From positions 27,294,445 to 27,358,444 of the forward strand of contig OU744446.1 in assembly GCA_916610825.1 (NCBI GenBank): a stretch of DNA of 64,000 nucleotides, in the 5' to 3' direction. This DNA is from Haliclystus octoradiatus (Eukaryota > Cnidaria > Staurozoa > Stauromedusae > Haliclystidae). The translations under genes and the position numbers were made by a program. The stretch's first letter is position 1; every line of letters starts with the position of its first letter. This document shows positions 1-13,301 of the stretch, in pieces. The notes under the pieces were generated by a model. That model ran no database searches, was not told the origin of the DNA, and saw only the letters and a program-made list of their open reading frames with translations.

Positions 1-255
1 AAATAGAGTATGTAGCATAGAAGCATATTATTCAGTTTTAGAAATATATCATAACTACTCTGAGAACTCATATATTACACACATACATACTGTGATTTAT
101 TGTAATTATAATTTTTTGTTTGTTGACAATGTTCTCTTATTGCCTGTCTATTTAAATGCAGGCTTTGTATATGTGTAATAGGTGAGTTTTGTTTACAATT
201 CAAGAAATGATTTTCCATTGGATTTTCATATTTTACTCAATCTGTCTCATTATAG

Positions 256-3200
256 GTACCTATATCTGCTGAATCTCTTAACCATGGAGATGTATTTATT
301 TTGGAAAATGGTCCAAAGATTTTTGTTTGGTGTGGTGCAAACAGTAACAAACGTGAACGAATGACGGTAAATATGTGTAATAATATTACATTTACAACTT
401 AATTACAGATAATATAACCAATAGTCACCCCGTAAGCAGAAGTGCTTGTTTATCTGGGGAAATGAACATATTCACAGAGAAATGCAAACATGTGTGCACC
501 GATAAGGAATCTTAACCTGGCCTCCTGCACAGAGTGCAGACACTCTGCCACTGAGCTACCAGTGCACAATGCAGTGTAATAAATTCATCATAATATTTTG
601 ACCATGAGATGAAAGGAAACACATTTTCATCATAAGTTGATACAGTGGTATGGTTTTGTTTGATTTAGGGTATGAACTTTGCTAGAGATATCAGGGATAG
701 TGAAAAAGGTGGCAGAGGACATATCCTTCTCGTTGGTAAGTCAATAAGAGTTACATATATCAATATTTTAATCATTCATTAATTATTATAGAATCAGATT
801 AATTTGAATTAGCAAAGAAACTGCAAATGTTAATACCACATGGCGAGGCCCATCTACTGTGTCATTTCGCAAGCAGATATTACATCAGCAACATTTCACT
901 AAAGGGTTATCACACACTGACTGAGACAGTCTGTTAAAGGTCGGCATTAGTGCATAGTCAACATAGATCCCATCAGAGCCTATCTTTACTGCTTCATGGA
1001 TCTCATCTTTCTTTGGAAACGTATGCTTATAACAACCATTTCCAGTAGTTTGTTGAGAAACGGAATTAAATTAATAAAGTAAAATAAATAATGCTTTGAA
1101 GGTCGAATCGAACCAGAACATCCGAGTTACCTAGTCTCCGCTGAACCCATTAAGCGACGGACGGTGAGAGCTTTGGTTACACATTAGTAGATAAACAACA
1201 CCGGGTTGAATCATGTGGTATTGACCTTAACTTCATAACGGCTTCTACCAGTCGAGTGAAACAGGTGTTGCGGAAAACATGTGATCGAATTTTAATCCCA
1301 CTGAACTAGCGTGTGGCGTTAGAAAGAATCGATGTTGACTATGAACTAATATTTACCTCTCTAGGGAGAAAAATTGAAAACAGCTATTAAATATACAGAT
1401 ATATAATATATATAAATAGTAACAACTTGATTGTTGATCCAATCGCAGTGTCATAGTGCTCAATGTCAGTAAATGACAGAGCTGTAGATAAATAAATGGA
1501 GTCAATCAATTTCTGAATAAAGATTCTGAATTTTGATTTCAAATTCATAACAATGAAATTATTAACGAAAAGAAAACCGACAACAACAAACAATGTAATT
1601 TCAGAACCAAAGAAACATGCCCTCTAAACAACCAATGCCTCACAGAAAACATCATATGCCAGGCAAGATTAATAACACCAGCTAACCAACAAGGGCAGTG
1701 TTACATCAGACTCACGGAAGGCACTTTCAAACAGTGCTACTCATATCATAAGATGAATTTCAGAAAACGCAAGTAAAAAATAGCACGCAACTTTCTAAGC
1801 TTGCTTGGCAATTGAAAGATTGCAAAAAAGAACCTCAAATCAAATGGTCCAAGCTTTCAACCACTGCTGCGTATACCAACATATCAAAAAATGCAATTTC
1901 TGCACCGCAGAAAAATGTTTTATGTTCTCCTCGAAAGAAACACTACTTAACAAATGATCAGACTAATATCTAAATGCCGGCACGAAAACAAATTTGTTTT
2001 ATCTAATTACAAGGCAACAAAAACATAATCAAAAACAGTATATAAACGAAATCAATTAATAATGACACTCTGTATACAATAAATACTAGCACTTTATTAA
2101 ATTGTAAACAATAGCTGCATTGCACATTGTAAGTTCGAATAGGAAACATCCATGAATATTTTCACTTTGTCTGAAGATCGCTTAAAGCAGGAAACTCTGA
2201 GTAACAGAACAAATATGTAGTCATTGACTCTATTCATTTATATACATACTGCCTGTACATATATAATATGAAGTTATTAAATTGTCCATCAGTCGATGAG
2301 AAATGAAATGATGTTAACATTTATTTCTGTCTCACATGGAAAATTTCTTTCTAAGATAACATTCTTTTGCTATTTTACAGAGGACGATATAAATTATAAA
2401 CCCAATTTCAGCAAAGACCCTGCCCAGAAAGCATTTTTTCAAGAACTTGGCTCATTTGGTCATATCAAAGCGTCTGGTGGTGATTCTGAAGATGCAAAGA
2501 TGGAAAGCGCACAATTGGCTGGTGTGACATTGTATAGGTGAGATAGATTGGAATCTTAATATAAATTGTTTATGCTACAAAATTATTGCTTGAAGAAAAA
2601 CAGTAGCATAATTGATGTAAACCACTATCCATGATATTGAGTGGGTTGTCGAGGTGTTTATAATTCAATATATATCTAGTGTGGTGTAAGTTGTCTTACC
2701 GATTGAACTTAGGGCTTAATGCTAGGCTATATATAAAGTCAGAAATCAGACAATCATGTTTGCTACTTAAAGTTCCACGCCAAGGTGATCATCAGGCAAT
2801 CTATGTCAATATTGCATACATTGCCTGATGATCGCCTTGGTGTGAAACTTTGAGTAGCGAACATGATTGTTTGATTTCTGAGTTTTTATTTCATATATTA
2901 ATTCAACATGTATAAAGGTTATCCAAAAACATTTCTTACCTCATATGATTAACAGTAGGTTATGATATGTATTCTATCTTTCCTTAAACTTAAACCATGT
3001 TCTTGCTGTTTTGGCAGGGTTTCTGATGCATCTGGTCAAACTAGAATGGAAGAGATCGCACAAGGGCGACTAAATTATGCCATGTTAGATAACAAGGTAA
3101 AATATATATAGCTTAATTTCTGGTCAAATTCCCTGTTAAATGTCCAAATTTATATGAATTGTTAACGAAAAAGTTTATAAAATGGTCATCATACGTTCAT

Positions 3201-6200
3201 ATATAATCTGAAAATACGATATCTAACTTTATGGGCTCCATCTATCCTCTTTGAGATCTTGTTACACATTTCACGTTTTCACGAGTCTGCTTTAATTATG
3301 GGGGTTATCATCACTACGTTGTAGCCGGTTTATAATCAAGTGCAAGTCAAAATTGTCAACCGTTTTCATTGCATTTATACGAAATTAGCTAACAAGGACT
3401 TGAGCAGAAAATAGTTTATAGGGTTTCAAAGACCAGTTGCAGATAAGCGGGAATTTCTCTTATCGGAATTGCACTTGTGCGGTTTACACTGTATCGTACA
3501 AAGAGAAATGTACTGCATATTGTGAATTGTAACATGTTTTCCTTTTTTGATTTCTTTTTAATAGGACGCATTTATCCTTGATTTGAATGGTACACAAATT
3601 TTTACTTGGATAGGAAGAGAAGCCACAAAAAATGAGAAACTTGAAGCTATGAAGAAAGCAGTGGTAAGAAACAGAGGATCAATCATATCCATCTTAATTT
3701 ACATTTACGATGGCTCTAGCCTGCAGAATAATGATCGATCATTTGACATTTTACACACATTTTACATACCTTCACTTTTTAACACAGACTTTTGAATACA
3801 ATACATGCAGTTGTACTTTACAACAACTAATAAGGGAAAATAGACAATTAGACATATGGTGTTATCAAGTATCTCAGCTGGAGTGTTCTTGCAAGTATTA
3901 ATAAACAAATGAGGATAGTGTGTCCTTGAAAGCGATAATACCCTGGTAGATATCTTTATTGATCTAATGGTAGGACTACATTATCTGTGCTCACTGAAAC
4001 GAAAATATAATCATGATAATAATAAGGATATAGAACACAGCTTTTTGCCAAACGTATTTGTAGTTGTAACATTTGTGAAATTAAATATTGGAATACCTAT
4101 GTATACCCTTTATAGAATTTTCTGCGAACAAAGAAATATCCAGATTATACACAAGTGTGCAAGGTTAGAGAGAATTCTGAGCCAATTGCATTTAAACAAT
4201 GGTTTTCTGATTGGCCTGGAAGCAATGGTCTAATCAACCCAAGTGGTCCACCATCTGGTAGAATAGGTAAGAATTTTAAAATCGCAAAATTAAATCTGTC
4301 TTTTAGTCAATTTCCTTAAAGTTTCACATGCATTGAACAGGGCGAATTTCCCAGGAAAAAGTTTGAGATTTTGTATGTGGTTTTTATTTTCTGTAATTGC
4401 CAGAGCGCTCTGTAAATGATAAATTCTTCACAGTGCAGAACAAAATTATCATTAATAAATGGTGGCCAAATTTGAAAATGTTCATCTCATGATAATTTGA
4501 ATGTCATAATTCAGAAGTAAATAAAGCATGACATCGATTTTTAAAATGAGGCAGTGATTCCTAGCAATTTGATTGTTTGAGATGAGTGCACACATTTTCA
4601 AATGAAGCTAGTGGTTATTATGAAATGTTGTCTACTCACCCAAATTTTAATTTTGGATATTAAAAACTGCCAATAAACAAGCATGTGCATATGAAGACGA
4701 TTTGTTAAATGATCAATCTAAAATGATTGTATCTGAGCGAAAATCAATGTTCTAGTGAATCAACCCTGTATACGAAGGCCACCTGCATATAATGGTCAAT
4801 CCAGATTTTATTGGTGTCGGTATATCAAGCTCAATGTATGACACTTTGAGCTAATTTCTAGCATTTTGGAGTTTATTTAGTACGTTCTGAAGGATGTGCT
4901 GTGAAAATTTAGTTGGAAGTAAAACGTCATGTAAAAGTCAACAATTTCCAATGATTTTTGTTTGTTTAGCTGAACTGTAAACAAGGAATTGACAGGAAAA
5001 TAATTGTAATTGTTTTAAAACATGGATGAAGAAAAGTGGGAATTAATTGGTTACACTGTTGTACAATTGATGCTATGTTATAATTTACAGCAAAAGTTAA
5101 ACAGCAGAAAATTGATCCTGTCGCACTTCATCATATGAAAAGAATCAGAGATGAAAGGAAATTTGATGATGGCGGTGGAAAAATGGATGTTTGGAGAATT
5201 GAAAATTTTGAATGCGTCCCTCAACCTTCAGAATTGAAAGGAACATTGTTTGGTGGTGATTGTTATGTTATTCTTTATACATACATGGTGAATAACAGAG
5301 AGCATTATATTCTTTACTATTGGCTGGTGAGTTAAAATATATAAAATGATCAATTTTTAAATGGATATTCAGATAACATGTAGCATTTTATTTTAGATTC
5401 TGTGTAGTTAGCTTAAAGGTGAAACATTGACCGGTGGTCGCTACTAGATCAGCTTGAATTAAGCTTAGCTTAAATTCAATGATCAATGTCAGTCACCTTG
5501 GCTTGAAATTTCAAGTTTCAGCATGATTTCGGGCACAGAAACAATACGAACAACAAACACGCATGTGACATTAACCGTCGTAGAGTCCAATGGTTATATT
5601 TGCTCCTTTAAGCGCAATTTAGATAAGTGACAGTCAAGTGTATCTGCAACCTGAATCTGAACCGCTATAAACTATTTTCTGGTCAAATGTTTGCTTAACA
5701 ACTTTGGATAAGTGCAGATTCAAATAAATGTAATGGAAGATGTTGGCAATTTTGACTTGCACTTGAGCGGGTTACATTGTATCCTTCCTGCTGTTCAAAA
5801 AGTATCAACACTGTGTATTTGTTTTCGATACACTACTGTTAAGCTAAATGTTAATGTTAAAAAGTAATTCTAATATTTTATCCTGTAGGGTCGCAGTAGT
5901 TCACAAGATGAACAGGGAGCTGCTGCTTTGTCTGTGGTAAAACTAGATGAAAAACTTAATGGAGCTGCATTACAGGTACATATCATAGATCTACCTCAAT
6001 ATCAGCCACAGATTATAACGACCAGATACGGCACTGAAAGTCGAATTCATTGTATTTTCGAATTCAATTGTTCTCGGCCGCCATTATGTATATTGCCCCT
6101 CGATGACCGCTAGAATCGCAGATGATGCAGTTACGCGCTAAAATCGCAATGGAAAAACACAATAAATTTGCTCCTAGTTTATAGGCAAATTACATGTTTC

Positions 6201-9200
6201 TTTTGCGCCCAATTTTCATGCTAAAGGAAAAGAACAGGAAAGTATATCTTCTATTTGAGATGATCGTTTGATAGTGGATATTGTGTACTGGAAGACAATA
6301 TTTTATTGACTTATGAAAGTTGAACAAAATCATTGATTTTACTGAAGAGAAAAATTGAATATAAATTATGAATACAAGCATTTTTTGGTAAATAAAATTC
6401 ACAGTTCAATTGCAAATAATATTTCATAATATGATTTCATTAATTTATCGAATGTGTGTGGCTCTTTACACGAATTTTCCGAGTTTGAAATGCCGTGGTT
6501 TTGGAGTGTGTGTGATCGTATTCGATCGAAAATAATGGCAAAAACGTAAGCAGTAATTTCCATAAAAATCCACTCCAAATAGCCTATTCTTTGACTGTGA
6601 TTGCGTTATTCCATATCACAAAGCATCAGTGCATGTTATTTTAAAGTTTGCAATGAAATTTATGTGATAAACTATAAGTATTGTCGTCCTTTCTTCATTT
6701 CAACAGTAGACTTTTTTAGGTTTTTGAAATTATGGCATTTAAAATAAATTTGCTAATATCAAAATTATGATTTTGAATTTTACATATAGCGTACCATCCA
6801 TCCACTCGCATTGAGTAGCTTGAGAAAGGTTGAATTCAGCTTCAAAAGTGAATTATTTCATTTTGTCCATCATTCCCTAAAATCGTAATGGACATCGATG
6901 AAATGCGTCAAATAATGGGTAACAACATAATGGCCGTTATTTGACCAATCAAAATTTTCAAACGTTCAGTGCCGTATCTGGTCGTTATAATCTGTGATAT
7001 CAGCCCACTACTAATTGGACATTGTCAATTGTTAAACATTATTATTGTATCTGTCTTTCAGATTCGAGTTGTCCAAGGAAAGGAGACAGATCATTTTATG
7101 AGTATGTTCAAGGGCAAATTAACCATTTTCAAGGTACAGAAAACCTTACCCAGATTATATGTAGTAACTAACATATGAAATGAAGCTTGATGTTGTATAA
7201 CCAATAATTAATTTGTGTTTAGGGTGGAAAAGCAAGTGGTTTTAAAGGGCATAGTGAAGAAATCCGCAAAAGTGGAAATACAAGAATGTTCCAAGTCAGA
7301 GGAACATCAGCAACCATTAACAAAGCAGTTGAGGTATGTCATATACCTAACAGTTCCACTGTGCGAGATATTCAACATTATTTAATCCCAAATCTGATTG
7401 GTCAAAAACTTTTCATTAAACTCAACAAAACACGCAGCAACAGGCCTCCCCACTGAAGATTCAAATTGATGCTGAAATTAATCCTTTGAGATAATTTTGA
7501 AATATTCCTTATGTCAAAATTTCATAACACCATAAACTACGTCATGGAAATAGGAGAATGTGCACCTGATTTGAAATAAATTCAAGCTATGTTCAACTTG
7601 ATTCCGTACAATTTCATGCAAATTCCAGTAAATTGAAGCAAATTGTCAAGCAATATTTTCTTGTACCGGTACTTATGATAGCGGGATACAATGCTTGCAA
7701 TGCTTGACATTTCGCTATTCAAATTTATGATTGATATAATTACTTTCTTAAAACTGGAGTATCACATTATATATTTATAGGTCGAACCAGCCTCATATTC
7801 ATTGAACTCTAATGATGTATTTGTTGTTTGTACACCAAAAACTACATTTTTATGGTATGGTAAAGGCTGCACCGGTGATGAGAGAGAATTGGCAAAAGAA
7901 GTTGCAAAAAATGTTGTGAAACAAGTCCGTGATGAATTTGATATTGTCATGGAAGGAAAGGAATCAGAGAAATTCTGGCAAGCAATTGGTGGCCAAGGAC
8001 CCTACTCTGATAGTAAACATCTACAGGTGAGTTGAAATGCCTTTGGAAGAGTTGTTCAATCGGCGATTCGGCATATGAAATCCTTTACCAATAAGAAATT
8101 TCAAAGTTAGTGTCCAAAGTCCAAAACGCAATAATTTTGGTAAGCCTCATGCATCGGTAGGATTTGATGAAATATGATCATTTTTCTAACTGGTCAACAA
8201 AGATGTAGCTCGACTCAGGACTGGCAGGCTTGATTGACTAGTCGCCAACCTCAAAATTCATTGGTGTTGACGGAAATGAAATAAAATAAATCCTACCGAT
8301 GCTGGCGAAATTAAAAGAAATTTGACCAGGGCTTTATGCTCACATAAACTCACCTCACCCAAATCAGCTGTTACCGCACCTGGCTAGAAGGTCAATTCTT
8401 CAAAAAAGCTTTTTATGTAGCCTTTGAAACAGAAAATTAATAAATGTTTTAAATTCTGTTTTGAACATTTTAACTGTACATATTGTTAATGAATATTGTT
8501 TATTTTATCGAAATAGTATTACCGAAATAAAACATTAGTCTCTAATTCGATGAAAAACGTTTTTGTCAATAAGTTAGGTAGAGATAAGCAATAGATTAGG
8601 CATCATTTCACAATGTTTTGCCTATTTTATACCTTGTCTCTCTATCCATAGTATTTAAAATAGTACTTTCCTTTTATTTTGATTTATGTTTTACATTTAA
8701 GTTTTGTATACATTATTTATTTTGAGAGATTGAGAAAAACTTTTTAAACATTTCATTCACTTTTGAAAATGGTCACAAAAGATGGGTCTAAATGTAGAGG
8801 TTTATTGATAAAACAAATCAATTTACTGTTCTCATTGATTTTTGCCCTCCAAAGATTATCGAATTAATTTTTGACTGTATTGTATTGAATTGTATTGACA
8901 GATGGAAATTAATCCACATCCAGCCCGAATGTTTCATTGTTCAAATGCTTCTGGTAGATTTGATGTTCAAGAACTGTATGATTTCACACAAGAAGATATA
9001 GAGGATGATGACATTTCTATCCTGGATATTTACGAGGCAGTGTTCATCTGGGTTGGCAAAGATGCCAACGAGGCTGAGAAGAAAGAAGCAATGAAAATTG
9101 CAGTGGTAAATATCTCTGATTCAATTAAACCCGTAAATATCGGCTAGCTATGAGATTTTCGATAGTTGATTTCCATAAGTAAACTGTGAGTAGCTATGGC

Positions 9201-11249
9201 GCATTGACAATTGAGGCTTACCTACCATGAAATTTGTTGAAATTGATCTGCAGTGTCACGGCTGAGATCGCTAAAGAGATTTTAACATTATTGCTCTCAG
9301 CGAAAAGAGCCATTCCTCTGTGGTATGGGTGCCTTCCGTAGGGCGATACCATCTCAATTACTTATATTATTTCTATAAGCAGACAGCCTTCAATGAAAGG
9401 GTTGACTATATAGAATAATTCTTAGAAAATGATGTCATCTTGTAAACAATGAATTGCACCCAACCTCTAATTGCAATCTATATACCGCTTACCAGTAGTA
9501 AGATGATAATTAAGTTAGAACGATTCCCCTTAATTGAAGTGAGGATGACCCACAAACAAATATTTACTTCTATACAAATTTTTATTATTTTGAAATTATT
9601 AAAAATATTCACTATTGCATGTTTTCTTTGCATTAAATACCGATATTGTTTATTTACAGGAATATGTAAAGTCAGATCCAAGCCCCAGAACAGCTGATGA
9701 TGTTCAAATAATTGTAGTTAATCAAGGGAATGAGCCATTGATGTTTACAGGGAATTTTCAAGGATGGGTTGCCGGTGGCAAGAAGGTAGGTTAATACATA
9801 AGTTTTTTCAAGGTAGAATATATTGTAGAGCAATCAATTCAAAGTTGATATCTTGTAATAAAGTAATGTGGACGGTGTCGCCCTACCGAAGGCACCCGTA
9901 CCACTCCTCTATTTCTAGAGGAGTGGCTCTTTTCGCTAAGAGCAATGATGTTAAACGCTCCTTAGATCTCAGCCGCGACACTGCAGATCAATTTCAACAG
10001 ATTTCATGGCAGATAGGCCTTGATTGTCAATGCGCAACGATGCGCCGCAGCTACTCACAATGCAATTCCTTCTGAACCATTCCATCCGCCATCCTTAGAT
10101 GGTACTCATTTGATGTTACAGATAAAGTCAAGGCTGAGTTGACCTCAGGGGGATTTGAACCTCAGTCGATCAGATATGACACGATTTTAAGTTCGGTTGC
10201 TCTGCCAACTGAGCTAATCACCCCTTGATATCTTGTTATATCTTAAAACCTGCGCTGTAACCTTCTACACTTACCGGCATGTTCGTATCAGCCATTCGCA
10301 TTGAAGGATTCCTTTGTAACATATATATTTCATCAATTATCTTCATCTTTTGCATTCCTGATTTTTGTGTTGTTTCAGCCTCCGATCAGCTATGAAGAGA
10401 TGAAAAGACAACTGGAAGTGGATAATGATGGCATTTCTCTTGTTCAAGAGGTAACAGCAGCATTCAAATTCTTCGTTTATTACTCACCAAGCAGTCTAAC
10501 AGATGACATTGCTGACAGACAATGCGGGAAAACAGCATACATATAATTTTACTTTTGCAATAATTAGTACTCTTTACAATTTGTTTTAAAGGAATTGAAA
10601 AAATTTGAGATTTCTGCAAAGTACAGTTATGAAGAGTTGTCAGGCATTGAAGTACCTGAAGGCGTTGATGGGTCAAAGAAAGAGGTATGAAAAATTATGA
10701 TCAATATTATAAAACTAGTGAATGTTTTGAAGAATCTAAAATGACCAGAAACGTTTGTATCCAGAATCGGTAGTTATCAAATTATATTTGGTTTCGTATT
10801 ATTCTCTCGGTAAATAATTCCTTGTTCTACTAATCGTGTGCTGAAAAAGACATGATGATAATTATGATATACATGTCAATACATGGATACAAATTAATTA
10901 ACACATAATATCAGATAGTTGGGATGAGATGATACTTTATCTATTTCAGATCAATTTTGGATCTCTACTATTTTCAACAACTTTTTGTACCTGTATCTTG
11001 ATTTGTATCTAGTTTGTTTGGACCCAGGTCAGATCTCAAAATAAAAGGGTCCCACTGTACCTCTGGTACAGTTCCAGTAACCAATATTACAATATCCTAG
11101 TTTTTGACAGTTTTGCCATCGTTTTTATATTTTAGTATTATCTCAAGCCAGAAGTGTTTCAAGAGCTGTTTGGAATGCCATTAAGTGAATACGAAGACAT
11201 CCCACAATGGAAACGTAATGCGATGAAAAAGAAGGCGGGTCTCTTCTAG
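256..11249 (+). CDS. VIL1-like (villin): Villin, 3' part (end of G2 to headpiece)
   Basis: Actin-binding protein that severs, caps and bundles filaments under calcium control. Sixteen exons join in phase: 256-366, 669-735, 2381-2537, 3018-3096, 3565-3663, 4116-4266, 5091-5326, 5889-5975, 7062-7133, 7223-7333, 7781-8026, 8902-9105, 9660-9785, 10379-10450, 10592-10684, 11136-11249 (TAG 11247-11249). All introns are GT-AG. They give 674 residues; villins have about 830, so roughly 150 residues (G1 and the start of G2) lie upstream of the window. Visible blocks: G2 end (HGDVFILENG, then GMNFARDIRD), G3 (LYRVSDASG, DAFILDLNG), G4 (MDVWRIENFECVP, FGGDCYVILYTY), G5 (SLNSNDVFVV, LWYGKGCTGDERE, FWQAIGGQGPY), G6 (DISILDIYEAVFIWVGKDA), then the headpiece (VPEGVDGSKKE, PQWKRNAMKKKAGLF). 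The headpiece with terminal GLF separates villin from gelsolin. Advillin-type naming cannot be excluded. The reading frame is intact. Confidence 0.95.
484..567 (-). repeat. tRNA-derived sequence (SINE remnant or tRNA pseudogene)
   Basis: Read on the minus strand this starts GTGCACTGGTAGCTCAGTGG, which contains a box A-like motif. It has a B-box-like GGTTAAGATTCC about 50 bases on and closes with a self-complementary GTGCAC that can pair with the start as an acceptor stem. The anticodon loop and T arm do not match a functional tRNA. It lies in a villin intron. A SINE head or a tRNA pseudogene are both possible. Confidence 0.4.
1095..1170 (-). repeat. Possible second tRNA-like remnant
   Basis: The minus strand carries a B-box-like GGTTCGATTCGACC near 1095-1110 and a weak box A about 45 bases upstream. 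It sits in the 1.6-kb villin intron 736-2380, where I see no exon. The rest of that intron is AT-rich sequence with no recognisable coding potential. Confidence 0.25.
2737..2886. repeat. Hairpin (foldback) element in villin intron
   Basis: Two arms of about 64 bp (2737-2800 and 2820-2886) are inverted copies of each other with a loop of about 19 bp. The left arm contains ATCAGACAATCATGTTTGCT and the right arm contains its near-complement. A few mismatches show it is not recent. A MITE of unknown superfamily is the likeliest reading. Confidence 0.7.
6007..6996. mobile_element. Non-autonomous DNA transposon, 32-bp perfect TIRs and 8-bp TSD
   Basis: The termini are exact inverted repeats of 32 bp (6007-6038 and 6965-6996) beginning CACAGATTATAACGACCAGA. 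The element is flanked on both sides by the same 8 bases, ATATCAGC (5999-6006 and 6997-7004). It is 990 bp long, has no long ORF, and sits in the villin intron between exons 5889-5975 and 7062-7133. An 8-bp TSD fits hAT or P superfamilies; the terminus is not a classical hAT CAGNG, so the superfamily is left open. Perfect termini suggest recent activity. Confidence 0.9.
9186..9357 (+). mobile_element. SINE copy, 5'-truncated
   Basis: This matches the 3' half of the tRNA-derived SINE seen complete at 36442-36809. Shared blocks include GAAATTGATCTGCAGTGTC, CAGCGAAAAGAGCCA and a GGGTGCCTTC...GTAGGGCGA end. The tRNA-related head is missing. It lies in the villin intron after exon 8902-9105. Confidence 0.8.
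9857..10224 (-). mobile_element. Full-length tRNA-derived SINE with 12-bp TSD
   Basis: On the minus strand it starts with a tRNA-like head (TTAGCTCAGTTGGCAGAGCA as box A, a degenerate box B), followed by a unique body of about 270 bp and a short AT-rich tail. The same 12 bases, TTGATATCTTGT, flank it at 9845-9856 and 10225-10236, as expected for target-primed reverse transcription. It is inserted in the last-but-two villin intron. The apparent ORFs inside are accidental. Confidence 0.92.
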
Positions 11250-12420
11250 TTTTAAAAAATGCACAAAGGGAGAAGACATACAGTTCTTCTGTAAATTTAA
11301 TATTATATTAGTCAGACCCATTCAAGTAGAGTTTGATTTCCAAAAAGAAAATTTAGTAATGAACATGTTCAATTCCAATGCAGATAATTTCGTTATTATT
11401 ATTATATTATTATCATTATTATTAGTAAAATTATGATCGTAATTTAGCGTTATCACAATAATTATTACCTATTACCTATTATAAATTTTATTTATCCTCA
11501 CATTTGCTTAAAATATTATTTATAAACCAACTCCATAGAACATATTATTCATAATTAATAATAATCTTTTAAATTCGTTTTCCTTAATTTAATGTCAAAT
11601 AATCACATCACCATATTGACTCTGTAGTACAAACACAAATGCAACACATCTAACGTCTATTTACTTAATTGTTTTTCCTGCCTTGACATTCCTCAAACAA
11701 TCAAATTCTCCTTTGATGAAACATGACCCATGCGAAAACTTTCTTGAGTTCATTAACTGTTCAAGAACTTCCTGAATTGTCCCTGAACAGTGCATGGAAA
11801 TTGGGCTATGTAACATTCATGAAATCTATGTAGCGGTATCCTCATACATAGACCTGAACATAGCAAACATAATTATGTCAATTGTTTTTACCAACCGGTA
11901 AAGCTTTTTCCAACAAGGCTCAGAACGAAGTCTGCTCCTGGTCAGTTTAACTAATTTCTTTTTTTCTCTATTTGCCATTCAATTTGATCATAAACATCGC
12001 AAGACTGTAACTACCACTTACCTCAGGTAATACTGAATCACTCAATACAGTTTTTTGTCTGCCCACCCAACACATAATATTCAGAGAAGAGAATTTTCAA
12101 ACTTTTAGCGGATTTCAGACTATTTTCATCATTTTGAACTCTATTTATTGCCTTTCCTCCATTGGAATCCATTACAGATTTCTAGATCTCCTAAACTTCA
12201 GACTATTTTTGAAATCTGAATTCTCATGTCTGAATACTACCCTTGTGAAAACAGTTCATGAACTCAGCAAATTTCTTCAGCAAATTTCTTACAGTTAATA
12301 TTGCAATATATACTGCTGTAGAATCTTTCTTTTGGCAATACTGCATACATCTTCTGCTTGTTTAAAATTTATTGTTTATATCAGAAATTGTGGTGCGATT
12401 TGAGCCTATAACTTTCAAAT
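11250..12420. other. Villin 3' flank, no gene seen
   Basis: AT-rich, with ATT/TTA runs at 11390-11450. I see no canonical AATAAA close behind the villin stop, so its cleavage site is not assigned. The stretch 11720-11830 has GTTCA/TGAAC-rich sequence resembling the GTTCATGAA repeat family at 28127-28316. No coding potential was found. Confidence 0.5.
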
Positions 12421-13093
12421 TGTAGTTGAGATTAAAATCCTCATTCTTTGGTGGGGTTTTGGGATTGGTGCTTGGTTGTTGGGAGTTACTCATTCGTTCG
12501 TTAGGCAGCTAAACTTGTGCTAACCTGTCTCCATCACTCGAACCAAGCACCGTCACACTGATATTCAGTGGAGAATTAAAACTACCCTGTTGAAATAAAG
12601 GTTAGACATTCTACATACTTCACAGAAGTATAGACTCTACATAGACATAGACTCTACATTATTTTGGCTAATAGTAGTGTTGAACAAAGCCTAGCCTATA
12701 TGAGACTAAATACCTGCTAACTCATCTATGGTATAATCAGCAAAGACAGTTATGGAGAAGGTGGGTGGGAAGCCATAGAATCGCGACTGTCTGTTTCGTG
12801 TAGGTCTCCACATTCTTTCGTTGGGGTTAATTGAAATGCGAATTCGTATGAGCGTTATGGAGCAGCTAGCAAGCTCGCACATGCAATAATGACTACAACC
12901 TTACAGAATCACAAGACTTACCCTCTGTCGTGGAGAATAGGTTGACCAAGATCACATGATTCCAGGTAATACTGTGTACTAATGCCTCGTGGAATCTGAT
13001 TACATACATTCGAACGAGGCAATTGCGGCATAACAATTGTATGTATGACGTACTTCAAACCCCACAAAGACCTGGATTTTAATCTCAACTACA
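12421..13093. mobile_element. Non-autonomous element with imperfect ~37-bp TIRs
   Basis: The left end (12421-12459, TGTAGTTGAGATTAAAATCC...GGGGTTT) and the right end (13055-13093) are inverted copies with a few mismatches and small gaps. The interior of about 600 bp has no ORF but holds a smaller inverted pair around GGTGCTTGGTTG / AACCAAGCACC (about 12469-12553). It fills most of the space between the villin and PIKfyve 3' ends. I see no clear TSD, so the superfamily is unassigned. Confidence 0.65.
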
Positions 13094-13147
13094 TGATATA
13101 TAGTAACAAAAAATAATCAAGCGAACGTTTGCCAAATCTATTGAAAA

Positions 13148-13153
13148 TTTATT
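13148..13153 (-). terminator. Poly(A) signal of PIKfyve (AATAAA)
   Basis: TTTATT on the + strand is AATAAA on the minus strand. It lies about 150 bases beyond the PIKfyve stop codon (13302-13304) and is the first canonical signal there. Confidence 0.6.
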
Positions 13154-13301
13154 TCCATATTAAAAGTCTTATTCAATTCAATTATGAGAATAACATTAAT
13201 TTATAAAAATTTACAATTACTTTATATATATTGCTCTTGTGCTACAAAATTATTAAATCTCTTTTCATTCTCTTTGTTAATGGTAATTTACAATTAATAA
13301 A

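Noticed and set aside
163..182. A 20-base GT-AG-bounded microexon before the first villin exon
   Set aside because: To reach the phase-0 start of exon 256-366 it would have to be read in a frame containing stops.
9764..10075. 103-codon frame, also seen at 36595-36804 on the other strand
   Set aside because: Both lie in SINE copies; the shared peptide is a shadow of the repeat.
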